In this document: in pieces, positions 43,851-53,127 of the stretch
Layout of the letters: each line of letters begins with the position of its first letter
How positions within the stretch are numbered: position 1 is the stretch's first letter
Notes under the pieces: generated by a model
The model's database searches: none
Told to the model about the DNA's origin: nothing
What the model saw: the letters and a program-made list of their open reading frames with translations, nothing else
Translations under genes and position numbers: made by a program
NCBI GenBank assembly: GCA_032690845.1
Contig: CM064429.1
Location: forward strand, 15,594,569 to 15,658,568
Direction of reading: 5' to 3'
DNA length: 64,000 bases
Source of the DNA: Eleusine coracana subsp. coracana
Lineage: Eukaryota; Streptophyta; Magnoliopsida; Poales; Poaceae

Positions 43851-46352
43851 ATGACTGGTTTCGACTTGCCGACAAACTTCACTGAAGATCCTGAGTCACT
43901 CCTGAGAAGGACACGAGCTAGGCTCACCCCTCCTCGTAAGGAGACTCGGCCAATCGAACCTGTCATTCCCGCACCATCAAGTTCTGAGCAAATGGCCGAC
44001 AAGACCCTCCGCGAGTTCTCCACTCCCTCCGTTGCCAACATCCCTACGGGACCAGCTGGCAATGTGGGAGATGCGAACTTCGAGATCAAGACCGGTCTCA
44101 TCACCATGGTGCAGGCTAGCCCATTCTGTGGGAAAGCCAATGAGGACGCTAGTGCTCATCTCCAGCAATTCCTGGAGATTTGCAACACGTTCAAAATGAA
44201 GGACGTCACCCCCGACGCTGTTCGCCTTCGACTGTTCCCGTTCTCTCTCCTTGGGAGAGCGAGACAGTGGTTCTACGCAAACCCTGAAGCTATGAACACT
44301 TGGGAGAAGTGTTCAGCTGCGTTCCTTGCAAAGTTCTTCCCGCTGGGCAAGACCAATGCCCTCCGCGGAAGGATCTCAAGCTTCCAGCAAGAGTCGAAGG
44401 AGTCGATTCCTGAGGCATGGGAGAGGCTCCAGGAGTACATCCTGGCATGTCCCCACCACGGGATGGATGATTGGCTGATCATCCAGAACTTCTACAACGG
44501 GCTTACTCCGTCGGCCCGTGACCACCTCGACGCTGCTGCTGGTGGAGCCTTCTTCTCGCTCACTGTAAGCAAGGCAAAAGCTTTGATCGAGAAGATGGTG
44601 TCCAACCAAGGTTGGAATGAAGAGCGCCTCCAACCTCGCCAGCGAGGCATGCACTCCGTCAAGGAGGTTGACATGCTCGCCGCCAAGATTGACCTTCTCA
44701 TGAAGAAGATGGACGACCAAGCCAATGGAGAAGTGAAAGCCCTAGATGCTCGGATGACTTGCGAGGTCTGTGGCAACACGGGACACTCGGGCAATGACTG
44801 CCCTGAGACCCGTGAGGACGTAATGTTCATGGGCAACAACAACAACGACGGCTACCGTCCACAAGGAGGTCAAAGTTGGGGTCCACCACGTCCCAACTAC
44901 CAAGGAGGTAACTCTGGCAACTTCTCTGGTTTTAATTTCGGTTATAATCAGCCCTCCTTGAAAGATCTTGTGCTTGGTCAAGCTAAGGTTAATGATAACA
45001 TCGGTAAAAAGCTTGCCACCACTGATAGGACTCTTGAGAGCATCCACACTAAGATAGAGGGTGTTTCCTCTGCTCTCAAGAATCAGCTGAGCTTTAATAA
45101 AATGATAGAAACCCAATTAGCTCAGTTAGCTGCTGCTGTTCCTACTGCTGAGTCGGGGAAAATCCCGGGGCAACCCGAGACCCCCTTAGAAAATGTTAAT
45201 GCGGTTACCACGAGAGGAGGTAAGTCCACTCGGGATCCGCCATACCCTAACCATGCAGGAAAGGACACATCAGCTGAGAAGCCGGCAGAAGAAGAAGAAC
45301 TGTCGCCCAGGAAAACGGCCCCACATGAGTTCTATGACACGAACCTCATGTCGTTTCCTGAAAGAAGAAGGAAGCCCACCGTGGACGAGCAGTTCACACG
45401 CTTCGTTGAGGTGATCCAGAAGCTGCACATCAACGTGCCCTTGCTGGATGCGATACAAGTACCCACGTACGCTCGCTACCTCAAGGATCTTATCAGCAAC
45501 AAGCGCCCACTACCGACCACAGAAATTGTCAAGCTGACGGAAGAGTGTAGCGCTGCTATACTCAACCGGCTTCCTGAGAAGAAGAAAGATCCAGGGTGTC
45601 CCACGATCACCTGCTCGATCGGGACACAGAACTTCGACCATGCCTTATGTGATCTTGGGGCAAGTGTAAGCGTCATGCCGAAGGATGTCTTCGACAAGCT
45701 CAACTACACCACACTATCCCCCACGCCGATGCAGCTGCAGCTGGCCGATTCAACGGTCCGCTATCCGGTGGGGATCGCCGAAGATATTCCGGTGAAAATC
45801 CGGGATTGCTTCATCCCCGTCGACTTCGTAGTGCTTGACATGGACGTCGGGAAGAGCACACCGCTCATCCTAGGACGCCCATTTCTCAGCACTGCGGATG
45901 CTCCCATCGATGTAGGAGCCGGAGAAATCCGCTTCCACATCAATGGCAAGGAGGAGAAGTTTGACTTTCGGCCAAGGAAAGAACAGTGCAACATGATCCG
46001 TATCAAGTACGGGCTGAACCCAAGCAACATCAAGGAAGTGGAGGTCACTCCGCCAAAGAAGGACAGCCTCATCACATTCATGAAGAACTTCCTTGAGAAG
46101 GAAAAGGCTGCACAGCAACAACTGATGAAGGCAAGGAGGCAAAGGTCACACATTAAGCAACAGCCTCCGAAGTCCACAAGGCAGCAACCTCCGAGGTCTG
46201 CAAAGAAACAGGCTGTGAAGCCTGCAAAACCGCAGCCTCCGAAGCCCGAGAAGCCACCGACCGCAACAAAGACCAAGAAGATGTGGCGAACGAAACAAGA
46301 AGCATCATCCGTGTCTTCATCTCCGGGACCGGACAACGCTTCATCGAGCTGA
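43851..46352 (+). CDS. gag-pro: gag-protease polyprotein of A3, 833 residues
   Basis: Intact ORF from ATG 43851. Domains in order: N-terminal region; Athila-type capsid (RLRLFPFSLLGRARQWF, FYNGLTPSARDHLDAAAGG, residues about 115-250); CCHC zinc knuckle CEVCGNTGHSGNDC around residues 303-316; G/N/Q-rich linker; a region starting PLLDAIQVPTYARYLKDL; retropepsin-like domain with aspartate in CDLGASVSVM (about residue 600) and LGRPFLS (about 673); lysine/proline/glutamine-rich tail. Such proteins package RNA in cytoplasmic particles and cleave themselves. RT would normally follow directly, but the ORF stops and no pol exists. A four-codon upstream ORF starts at 43833. The full-length A2 copy is near-identical apart from a tail deletion. 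Confidence 0.95.
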   Translation: MTGFDLPTNFTEDPESLLRRTRARLTPPRKETRPIEPVIPAPSSSEQMADKTLREFSTPSVANIPTGPAGNVGDANFEIKTGLITMVQASPFCGKANEDASAHLQQFLEICNTFKMKDVTPDAVRLRLFPFSLLGRARQWFYANPEAMNTWEKCSAAFLAKFFPLGKTNALRGRISSFQQESKESIPEAWERLQEYILACPHHGMDDWLIIQNFYNGLTPSARDHLDAAAGGAFFSLTVSKAKALIEKMVSNQGWNEERLQPRQRGMHSVKEVDMLAAKIDLLMKKMDDQANGEVKALDARMTCEVCGNTGHSGNDCPETREDVMFMGNNNNDGYRPQGGQSWGPPRPNYQGGNSGNFSGFNFGYNQPSLKDLVLGQAKVNDNIGKKLATTDRTLESIHTKIEGVSSALKNQLSFNKMIETQLAQLAAAVPTAESGKIPGQPETPLENVNAVTTRGGKSTRDPPYPNHAGKDTSAEKPAEEEELSPRKTAPHEFYDTNLMSFPERRRKPTVDEQFTRFVEVIQKLHINVPLLDAIQVPTYARYLKDLISNKRPLPTTEIVKLTEECSAAILNRLPEKKKDPGCPTITCSIGTQNFDHALCDLGASVSVMPKDVFDKLNYTTLSPTPMQLQLADSTVRYPVGIAEDIPVKIRDCFIPVDFVVLDMDVGKSTPLILGRPFLSTADAPIDVGAGEIRFHINGKEEKFDFRPRKEQCNMIRIKYGLNPSNIKEVEVTPPKKDSLITFMKNFLEKEKAAQQQLMKARRQRSHIKQQPPKSTRQQPPRSAKKQAVKPAKPQPPKPEKPPTATKTKKMWRTKQEASSVSSSPGPDNASSS

Positions 46353-46389
46353 ACGCCGGAGAAAAGTCCCGCTCGTCGGACTTTAAAAG

Positions 46390-47099
46390 GTGAGTCCTCG
46401 GTGGGAGGTTAAACCGGTAGTTATCCATATTTGCTCTTTTAATTGCATATTTGCTTTCCACCACATTTTGATTTTTTTCCGACCACTGCATTTCTGCATT
46501 TTTGAATTTTTCCAGCCACCTTGGAATTTTTCAAAACTCATTTGCATTTTTGAAAATTTAGAAAATAGGTTTTTGGGCTTTCCATTTTGAAAAGATTTTT
46601 TGTCGAGCTTTTTGAGCAAAAAGGCAGCAGGGGACAAATCCCCTAGCCATTGGGGAACACATAGGAAAAAGGGGGCTGCCAGGAGGCCCACCTACCAGGT
46701 CGGCCGACCTGGTGGGGTCGGCCGACCCCCTGGCCCCACCTTTTCCTGTGCTCCTTTCTCCCAACGGGTATACGGCCGTTGCTCTGTCTCTTTCTAACGG
46801 CCATCTTGCTTCCTTGGCTATAAAAACCGCCCAGGAGGGGGAGCTTCACCATTCCAAGCTCATCTTTCACTCCCCTCCTTTGCTCACTTGTTGCTCTCCC
46901 AAAATTTCGTGTTCTTCAACTTTACTACAGCCCCAAAAACCCAAAAAAATATTTCCCCTCTGTTTTAGTGCATTTGCAAGTTGTTGTAAGAAGAAAACCA
47001 ATTTCGGAGAAGCTCGGGTTTGTTGTTTTCACTAACGCTCACCCGAACACTTGTTCGATCTTGTTTTTGTTCTTGTCTTGTGTTTGTTCTTGTGTGCAG
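46390..47099 (+). other. Candidate intron before the ORF-1-like gene
   Basis: AAAAG|GTGAGTCC at 46390 is a strong 5' splice site. At 47098-47099 TGTGTGCAG ends a T-rich tract three bases before the ORF-1 ATG. Removing this 710-nt piece would place ORF-1 close behind the gag stop. It competes with, or complements, the internal promoter within it. Confidence 0.4.
46699..46826 (+). promoter_or_regulatory. Internal promoter candidate of A3
   Basis: GTCGGCCGAC at 46699-46708 (inside an 18-bp perfect palindrome 46695-46712) and at 46717-46726, centres 18 bp apart, lie 93 bp before TATAAAAA (46819-46826). Conserved in A1 and A2. Confidence 0.5.
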
Positions 47100-47101
47100 C
47101 C

Positions 47102-48592
47102 ATGTTCAAACGAATGAAGCAAGTCGCCGGAATCAAGCGGAGAAAAAGCACTCGTGCAAGCACGAGTCAAGCATCCTCCGTCGAGCTCACACCAAGTCCG
47201 GGGCATGGTGACCCCGAAGCTGAAATTCCGGAGGAAAGGCCGGCCTTGCTCATCACCGAGGAGCATCTCGACATCAAGGATGACCGCGAGGGCCAAGCCA
47301 TCGCGCTCATGAGAGAACGGCCATTCGCCCACACCCGACGTTTCGATCCGGACTTCCTCGAGAAAATAGGTATGAGAGAAGAATTTGCCTCTATTTTTCG
47401 CACTATGGGTTGGCTAAATTTCGTAGAAGTAGATGAGCCGGGTTCTCGTTTGCTTACTATGCAGTTTTTATGCACCCTTAGAAAGTATGATGAAGGCATT
47501 TCTTTTCACTTGTTTGGGCAAGAGCGCTTGGTCACATGGGGTGATCTTCATGCTATGCTAGGTCTAAATCCTAAATGTAGGCTAGACTTAGATAAAGCGC
47601 TAAAGGGGTTCCATAAAGAAAGTTTTTGGAAAAAGATTTCCGGAAACGAGTGGGGTCCCAAGCCTAGAACAAGTGCCATCCATAATCCTACACTTAGATT
47701 TATGCATGTGTGGTTGGCTATGACCTTGTTTCCTCGAGGTGACATTAGGGTTGTCCGGCAAGATGAATTGAAAATACTTTATGCCATGGTTAAGAAAATT
47801 AGGGTGTCACCCGCGGAATGCATGATTGATCAATGGTTAGACAATATAAAGTTGACAGGACCAATTGAGTGCACCTCTTTAGTTACTCGCATTGTGCAGA
47901 AGTGTGGTCTGCTTGAGAATGTTCATGTTGAATATTTGACGGTAGATAGAGAATTTCTAGGCGAGGACTATTTTGTGCAAGGACATACTTTGAAACATGG
48001 TCCAAATAATACCTTGATCTATCACTTTCCCGGGTATACAAATGAATTCCCGTTACCTAACCCGGGTCTTCGTTTGTATCACTGTCGGGCACTAACCCTC
48101 CCACTTGAGCCAGTGAGAGAAGTTCGCAGGCATAGTGTTTCAGGGCGACCGACACGTTCCCGTAGGCATATGGAGCCTACACCGGAGTTTCACACTCCGA
48201 CCGGAGATCCGGTATGGGAGCAGCCCCCGCCACAGGACGAGGCGGGTGCATCAACATGGCAGGCCGGAGCATGGGAATCTCAGTACAATTACCCCATGCA
48301 GACGTCATCAAGTTCAAGCGGACCGCCATCCTTTCCCACTCGGTCATTCTCATCCCGTGGGTTCCGTGAACTCAACTATGGGATGGCCGAGTTGACAAGG
48401 AGGGTGAACGACATTGATTTGCGCACCGAGAGCATGCAACAAACTCTCACGCAACATGTCGCCGACACCCAGCAATGGCAGAATTTCAGCGACAACCAAT
48501 TCCGCCAGCTGAACGCGATGATGGCTCAGAATCAGAACAATTGGGATGCCTTCTTCCGCTCCCAAGGCTACGACCCGAACCAGCAGATATGA
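47102..48592 (+). CDS. ATHILA ORF-1-like protein, A3 copy, 496 residues
   Basis: Intact ORF. ATG 47102 is chosen because upstream in-frame sequence contains no other ATG. The protein has a basic start (KRMKQ, KRRKST), a PE-rich segment, a globular middle (EEFASIFRTMGWLNF, VTWGDLHAMLGLNPK, RFMHVWLAMTLFPRG, ECMIDQWLDNIK, HFPGYTNEFPLPNPGLRLYHC) and a C-terminal Q/N-rich coiled-coil-like part (ELTRRVNDIDLRTESMQQTL). This resembles the ATHILA ORF-1 family. Its role is unknown; nuclear or nucleic-acid-related work is as likely as an envelope role, since no membrane segment is present. It differs from the A1 copy at only a few residues. Expression would come from the internal promoter or a spliced RNA. 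Confidence 0.85.
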   Translation: MFKRMKQVAGIKRRKSTRASTSQASSVELTPSPGHGDPEAEIPEERPALLITEEHLDIKDDREGQAIALMRERPFAHTRRFDPDFLEKIGMREEFASIFRTMGWLNFVEVDEPGSRLLTMQFLCTLRKYDEGISFHLFGQERLVTWGDLHAMLGLNPKCRLDLDKALKGFHKESFWKKISGNEWGPKPRTSAIHNPTLRFMHVWLAMTLFPRGDIRVVRQDELKILYAMVKKIRVSPAECMIDQWLDNIKLTGPIECTSLVTRIVQKCGLLENVHVEYLTVDREFLGEDYFVQGHTLKHGPNNTLIYHFPGYTNEFPLPNPGLRLYHCRALTLPLEPVREVRRHSVSGRPTRSRRHMEPTPEFHTPTGDPVWEQPPPQDEAGASTWQAGAWESQYNYPMQTSSSSSGPPSFPTRSFSSRGFRELNYGMAELTRRVNDIDLRTESMQQTLTQHVADTQQWQNFSDNQFRQLNAMMAQNQNNWDAFFRSQGYDPNQQI

Positions 48593-49981
48593 GCAAGAAC
48601 AAGCTTGGGGGAGGACCCCCCTTCTCACGGTAACTTGTATCTTTCCCCTTCCCTTTATTTCTTGCATTTGCTAAATCTGAAAAAACCATAAAAATTTGCA
48701 AAATATAAAAAGAACAAAAATATTTCCCCTTTTCATGCGCGGTATGAATGTGTATAATTTTCCTATGTTGAGATGATGAATAGTTGCTCTGTCCTTTATT
48801 CCTCTCTAAAGCTAGTTTACAACTTAGTACTCTCTCAAGAGTTAGGTTTGTTGGTAAATCTTGCCTTGAACTTGAATCTTGTGGGTAGCATATGCATTCT
48901 CTAGTTCTAAGTTGTTGAGAGGTATGATATGATAGATAGGGTTGCTATGATCTTGCTCAACGTAAAGCTTGAATTCCGGAGTTTTATTTTTCAAAATGAC
49001 AAATTGATAAGTTCCTCAATGATAAAATTCCCACCACAGCCATATGTAGTGTTTACATTTGAAAACCTTTACACATATGCTGCTTGTTTCACATTGAGCT
49101 TAGTCAAAATTGTTGTGACCCTAGTAGAACTCTTTTCATGCTTTCTTGATCAAGATCATATACACACATCCACCGCCATGAGCTATCCTTCTAAATCAAG
49201 AAGATAGCATCCACCATATCCACCATATCCACCGTGAGCTATTCTTCTACACCGGAAGAAAGCCACTATCCATCCATCCATCCAAAGAAACACTCCATAT
49301 ATCCATTGCAAAATTCCTCTCTCAAAGTATTCATTGCAAACTAGGACTATGGCTATGCAAAAAGAAAAAAAAATGCTCAAAAAAGAGAGCAAGCAAAAGG
49401 TAGCCATAGCCTAGAAACTCCAAAAGAGAGAAGGAAAATTCAAAAAGGAGTTATTTCTTCCCATCCACCATTCCTCCGTTCTCCCACACACTTGCACATC
49501 TTGATCAAGATTGTTTGAATTGATGTTTTTCTTGGATCCGGTCTTTTGACATAGCAATATTATGTGAACATGAGTGCCTCATATATCCCTACCTTGAGCT
49601 CCACATAAAGCCTTATTTAGAAGTAGGTGATTATAGGCAACACTTTGCCTTGGTGAGGAATCATACACATATTGAGTGATCCGAGAGAATCATTTGAGGA
49701 ACTTGGTTTTTATTTTCAAAATCTTTTGAAAACCTCCGGAATAACATAGCGGAATCTAGAGCAAGTGATTGGTGCCCTGCAATTGTTCTATCTCTCAACC
49801 GCCCAAGACAATGAGGTGTAAAAGCCCCATGGATCGAGGTAAATGGGTAAGTTATGTGCCAACATATTTAATTCTAGGAAGAGTACTTTGTTGTGCGCAT
49901 AGTATTATTGAGGAGTAGGACATTGTAGCAACTCCTGATCAACAACTTAAGTTTATCTTTGCTTCGGGACGAGCAAAGGGT
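48593..49981 (+). other. Noncoding 3' region of A3
   Basis: 1.4 kb between ORF-1 and the polypurine tract. It contains an extra polypurine-like tract at its start, A/T-rich sequence, and short CATCCACCATATCCAC and CATC repeats around 49207-49280. Conserved in A1. Confidence 0.7.
48602..48614 (+). other. Second polypurine-like tract of A3
   Basis: AAGCTTGGGGGAG, the same 13 bases as the terminal tract at 49982-49994, placed 10 bases after the ORF-1 stop. Also present in A1 (15014-15026, minus). It could prime plus-strand DNA internally. Confidence 0.55.
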
Positions 49982-49994
49982 AAGCTTGGGGGAG
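49982..49994 (+). other. Polypurine tract of A3
   Basis: AAGCTTGGGGGAG, two bases before the 3' LTR start at 49997. Confidence 0.9.
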
Positions 49995-49996
49995 TT

Positions 49997-51546
49997 TGTT
50001 GACGGCTGTTAAGTACCATTTTTAACCGTCAACTATACTCAAATAAAGGAGAATTTGGCATTTCATACACGCATGCTTTATCACAATAATATAGTTCCAC
50101 TTGTACTTGGAGAACTTTGTACATGCAGAAGGAAATGTGAAGGAAACACCTCAAAAGGCAAGAAAACACACTTTCGACCAATCAGAGAGTGCCACATGGA
50201 CGTCACACGGATTGAAGGGCCCATTTTCAGCACTTAACCGACGTAACTCCCTGTAATACCGCGTAAACCGATGTCAGGGCCCACAGGACAGCCACCTAGA
50301 GAAAGCACAGGCCAGGAGGGGCCACCCCCAGGTCGGCCGACCTGGTCAGGTCGGCCGACCCGGCCGGGCGCCCTCTCCGCCTGGGCTTCCACGTGTTGGC
50401 TCCTCCGCGACTCCTGATGACGGTTTGAGATGCCTTCCGTGGCGGTTACGCTCCCTTACCGACCTATTGAGGCTATAAATAGGAGGGTGTGCCTTCACAC
50501 TCAACACACACCACAAGAAGCATTTCTCTCTTGCTAGTAGTAGTTCTTGGAGTTTTAGTGGAGTTAGGCTGAGTCTAGAGCTCTCTAGTCCCAAGTCTTC
50601 ACTTGGAATTGGTATGGCTCTTGTATCTTTTACCTTTTGTAAGACTTTGCTCTTATCAATATATATATCTTTTCTATATAGTTGTGCTTGGGTCATGAGT
50701 TTCTTGTTTGATATTGTGATCCATATATGTGATAGTATAGTCTACTTGTGTGATAGTAGTTTATATTTATTATACTACTATTGTCATGCTAGTTATATAC
50801 CGTCACTATAGTCTAGTTTATATGTTATAGTCTCTATGCTTAGTTTTAGCTGATAAAGTATAGCATGGGTTTGGTGATCGTATTCGTACGGTAGCTCTGC
50901 CTCGTTAATAGTAATCGCGGAGGGGCAGAGTGCTCTTTGGTCATGCAAGTATGGTACTTGGGTGACTGATTTGCATCAATTATTCGTTAGTCTACTATTT
51001 CGTTGAGGTAGGCGGCAGGTGGTGACAGCCCTGTCCGTCCTTTGAAATCCTCCCCGCTAGGCTAGTGCGTAGGCTCTTGGCGGAAGTCGCCTGTGGATGT
51101 AGGGGTAAGTCCGTGCCTGAAGTGCTATACTATTGACTGCTGAACCTGAGTGTGGGTCTGTATGTATTCTACTTAGGCTATGCAACTGTATAGGAATGTA
51201 TAGTCGGAGTAGCTTAGCCTAGTCTTTTCTCCCCTAGACTTTATTTATTTAGTAGGAATCTTCTGTGTGTGTCACACTACCCGGTTATTATCATGTACCC
51301 GCCTGTCTTGGTTAAGATATCCTTGCTAATTGTTAACATGATCTTATATGTTAGTAACGCTTCTTCATCATAACCTTCCTTTGGGATAAACAAATACGAT
51401 ACCCTGAATACTTCCGGGTGAAATGCTACAGCGGTATTCTCCGTGCGCTTGCGGATTTTACCTACTTGACTCTGGGACATATTAGTGAACCGTTTCTGGC
51501 CCCGTGCCGGGAATGATTTATTAATATGGCTTAGCAAAAGTCAACA
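49997..51546 (+). repeat. 3' LTR of A3
   Basis: 1550 bp, about 99% like the 5' LTR, followed by the ATAAC duplication. Confidence 0.95.
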
Positions 51547-51551
51547 ATAAC

Positions 51552-52120
51552 CAGAGGAGACGTTGTGCTGCGATTGCGGGGTTCAGAACGTGTCATTCGG
51601 AAGCCGGATCGATTTGTGTATCGCCTCCGCCTTAATCAAGATTATCAGAACCTATCGGAAGATTGGGAACCCGAGATGATGATGAGATAGCTGGGGAGGC
51701 GATTTCCGACGGCTCAGGACGAATTTTGACATGGGATTGGTTGGGTTGGAAAGCTCTTTTCGTTATCTTTCCAGGCATATATAGAACGTCCAAATCCGAG
51801 TCCGTATGCGTCCTAGGCGTCCGTTTTAGTGCAGACTGGTCCTGGGCTCCGAAACAGACTTGAAGTCGGTTTTGATTGGGCCTCCACCTTGCCTTGGACG
51901 TCCTTGCTGGCCCATCACATCTCCAATCACCTCCCCAGCTATCTCATCATCATCTCCATGGTTTCTAACAACAATTAATTCATTAGGTAGCAATCTATTC
52001 TCAAAACCACATAATAAAAACATTAGAAACGATCTCACCTGTAATTTCAGGTGATGCACATGAACTTTCATCTTAGTTGGAGGAGTGTTGTGTGTATCCA
52101 TGAGTGTGATGTACTCATCA
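51552..52120. repeat. Rearranged right end of B2 (LTR tail, short direct piece, inverted LTR start)
   Basis: 51552-51672 is the continuing forward 3' LTR. 51673-51699 is a 27-bp forward piece from about base 160 of the LTR. From about 51698 to 52120 the LTR start runs in reverse (ending CTCATCA). The true 3' LTR terminus is absent. Confidence 0.85.
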
Positions 52121-52125
52121 GAGTC

Positions 52126-53005
52126 GTCAGGGTGATCGGTTCTCTTGTCGTCGCGACTGCGCCGATCGGCTCAGAGACTGCATCGATCGGCGCACACGTG
52201 AGAACCGCAGAGGCGGGTCTAACGGGCTTTATTTCTTTGAATTGCTCTGAAGTAGTCATTGATCTACTCTCGGACATCAAGACCTGTTCAGCTGGCTACT
52301 CTTCCTTCTGCATAACTTCTAGGCATTGTCGATTGGTTCTAGATATTCTTCCCAATGCTTGTGCAAAGCTTCATTCTCGGCAATTTTGCCTAACAATTCG
52401 ATCGCTACCTTGGCTGTTAATCTCAGAAAACTTCCTCCAGTCGATCGGTCCAAATGCATCCTTGATGCCTTGTTTATGGCCATGTAGAAGGTTTGAGCGC
52501 ACATATTCTCATCAATGCTGAGGTCAGGTCCTTGTTTCAACAATGTTTGAAAACGCGTCCAGGCTTCCGCGAGAGATTCTTCAACTTCTTGTAAGAAGTT
52601 CACCACTTCCCTTCTCAACTTCTGCACCCTTGGCAAAGGAAAATAGTGGAGACAAAAATTTCCAACTAACTCACTCCACTTACCTTTTGCTTCTTGAGAT
52701 GCTGCCTTGTGCCACTCTTTGGCTTTTCCTCCCAAAGAGAATGGGAAAAGCAGCCACCTGTAAAGATCCCGAGGCACTCTTTCATGATGGAATGTTTGGC
52801 AAAGTGCCTCTAAATCTTGTAAGTGAGTACACGGGTTCTCCTCTTTCTCTCCAAAGAACTTGTTTGCTTCAGCCATGCTAATGATAATGGGGTTCAACAC
52901 ATACGAGGAGGCCGTGGCCTTTTGATCTGAGGGTTGAGGCACCAGCACGTCTGGAGATGGTAGAGAAAGTTCCCTGAGCGTCCGAGAAGGTCCTGTCGTA
53001 CTCAT
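52126..53005 (-). pseudogene. gag: gag of D
   Basis: ATG 53005 gives 228 codons (MSTTGPSRTLREL) with an Athila-type capsid: FFGEKEENPCTHLQDLE, RWLLFPFSLGGKAKEWH, FYMAINKASRMHLDRSTGGSF. After a stop at 52319 the frame shifts, and palindrome-derived text (APID...EPIGA) continues to the B2 insertion at 52120-52125. No zinc knuckle is seen; if present it was lost, because the frame on the other side of B2 starts just before protease. Its start lies about 95 bp inside the primer site. Confidence 0.82.
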
Positions 53006-53099
53006 CCTGAAAATTCACACAAAACACAAAAACAAAAACAACTAGAAAAGAGAGGATTAGACGTTAGTAAAATATTAATAGTAAAAGAACTGGCTTGTT

Positions 53100-53116
53100 C
53101 CTCGGCAACGACGCCA
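53100..53116 (-). other. tRNA-Asp-like primer-binding site of D
   Basis: On the minus strand TGGCGTCGTTGCCGAGG, two differences from the family A site. Confidence 0.8.
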
Positions 53117-53127
53117 GAAAAAGGGCT

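Larger units (their letters stand above)
42156..51546 (+). mobile_element. A3: complete non-autonomous Athila-like element
   Basis: 9391 bp flanked by a perfect ATAAC duplication (42151-42155 and 51547-51551) in the B2 3' LTR. The order is LTR, tRNA-Asp primer site, intact gag-protease, internal promoter/intron region, intact ORF-1-like gene, extra polypurine-like tract, 1.4 kb noncoding, polypurine tract, LTR. No RT, RNase H or integrase sequence is present anywhere. The two LTRs differ at roughly 15-20 positions by eye (about 1%), so insertion was recent and the element was mobilised in trans. Confidence 0.95.
37968..52125 (+). mobile_element. B2: non-autonomous B-family element inserted in D
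   Basis: The element proper is 37973-52120. Flanks AAGTC (37968-37972) and GAGTC (52121-52125) agree at four of five bases, consistent with an aged target duplication. It has a complete 5' LTR, an initiator-Met primer site, a short internal region with one remaining reading frame, a polypurine tract, and a 3' LTR split by A3. Instead of the normal LTR end the right side has a fold-back, so both outer ends read TGATGAGTACATC inward. RT and RNase H are absent. Confidence 0.85.

Noticed and set aside
47051..47101. Hydrophobic N-terminal leader on the ORF-1-like protein, resembling a signal peptide
   Set aside because: The upstream start is TTG, not ATG. The hydrophobic residues come from a T-rich stretch before a probable splice acceptor. 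The first ATG is 47102. The same applies to A1 and A2.
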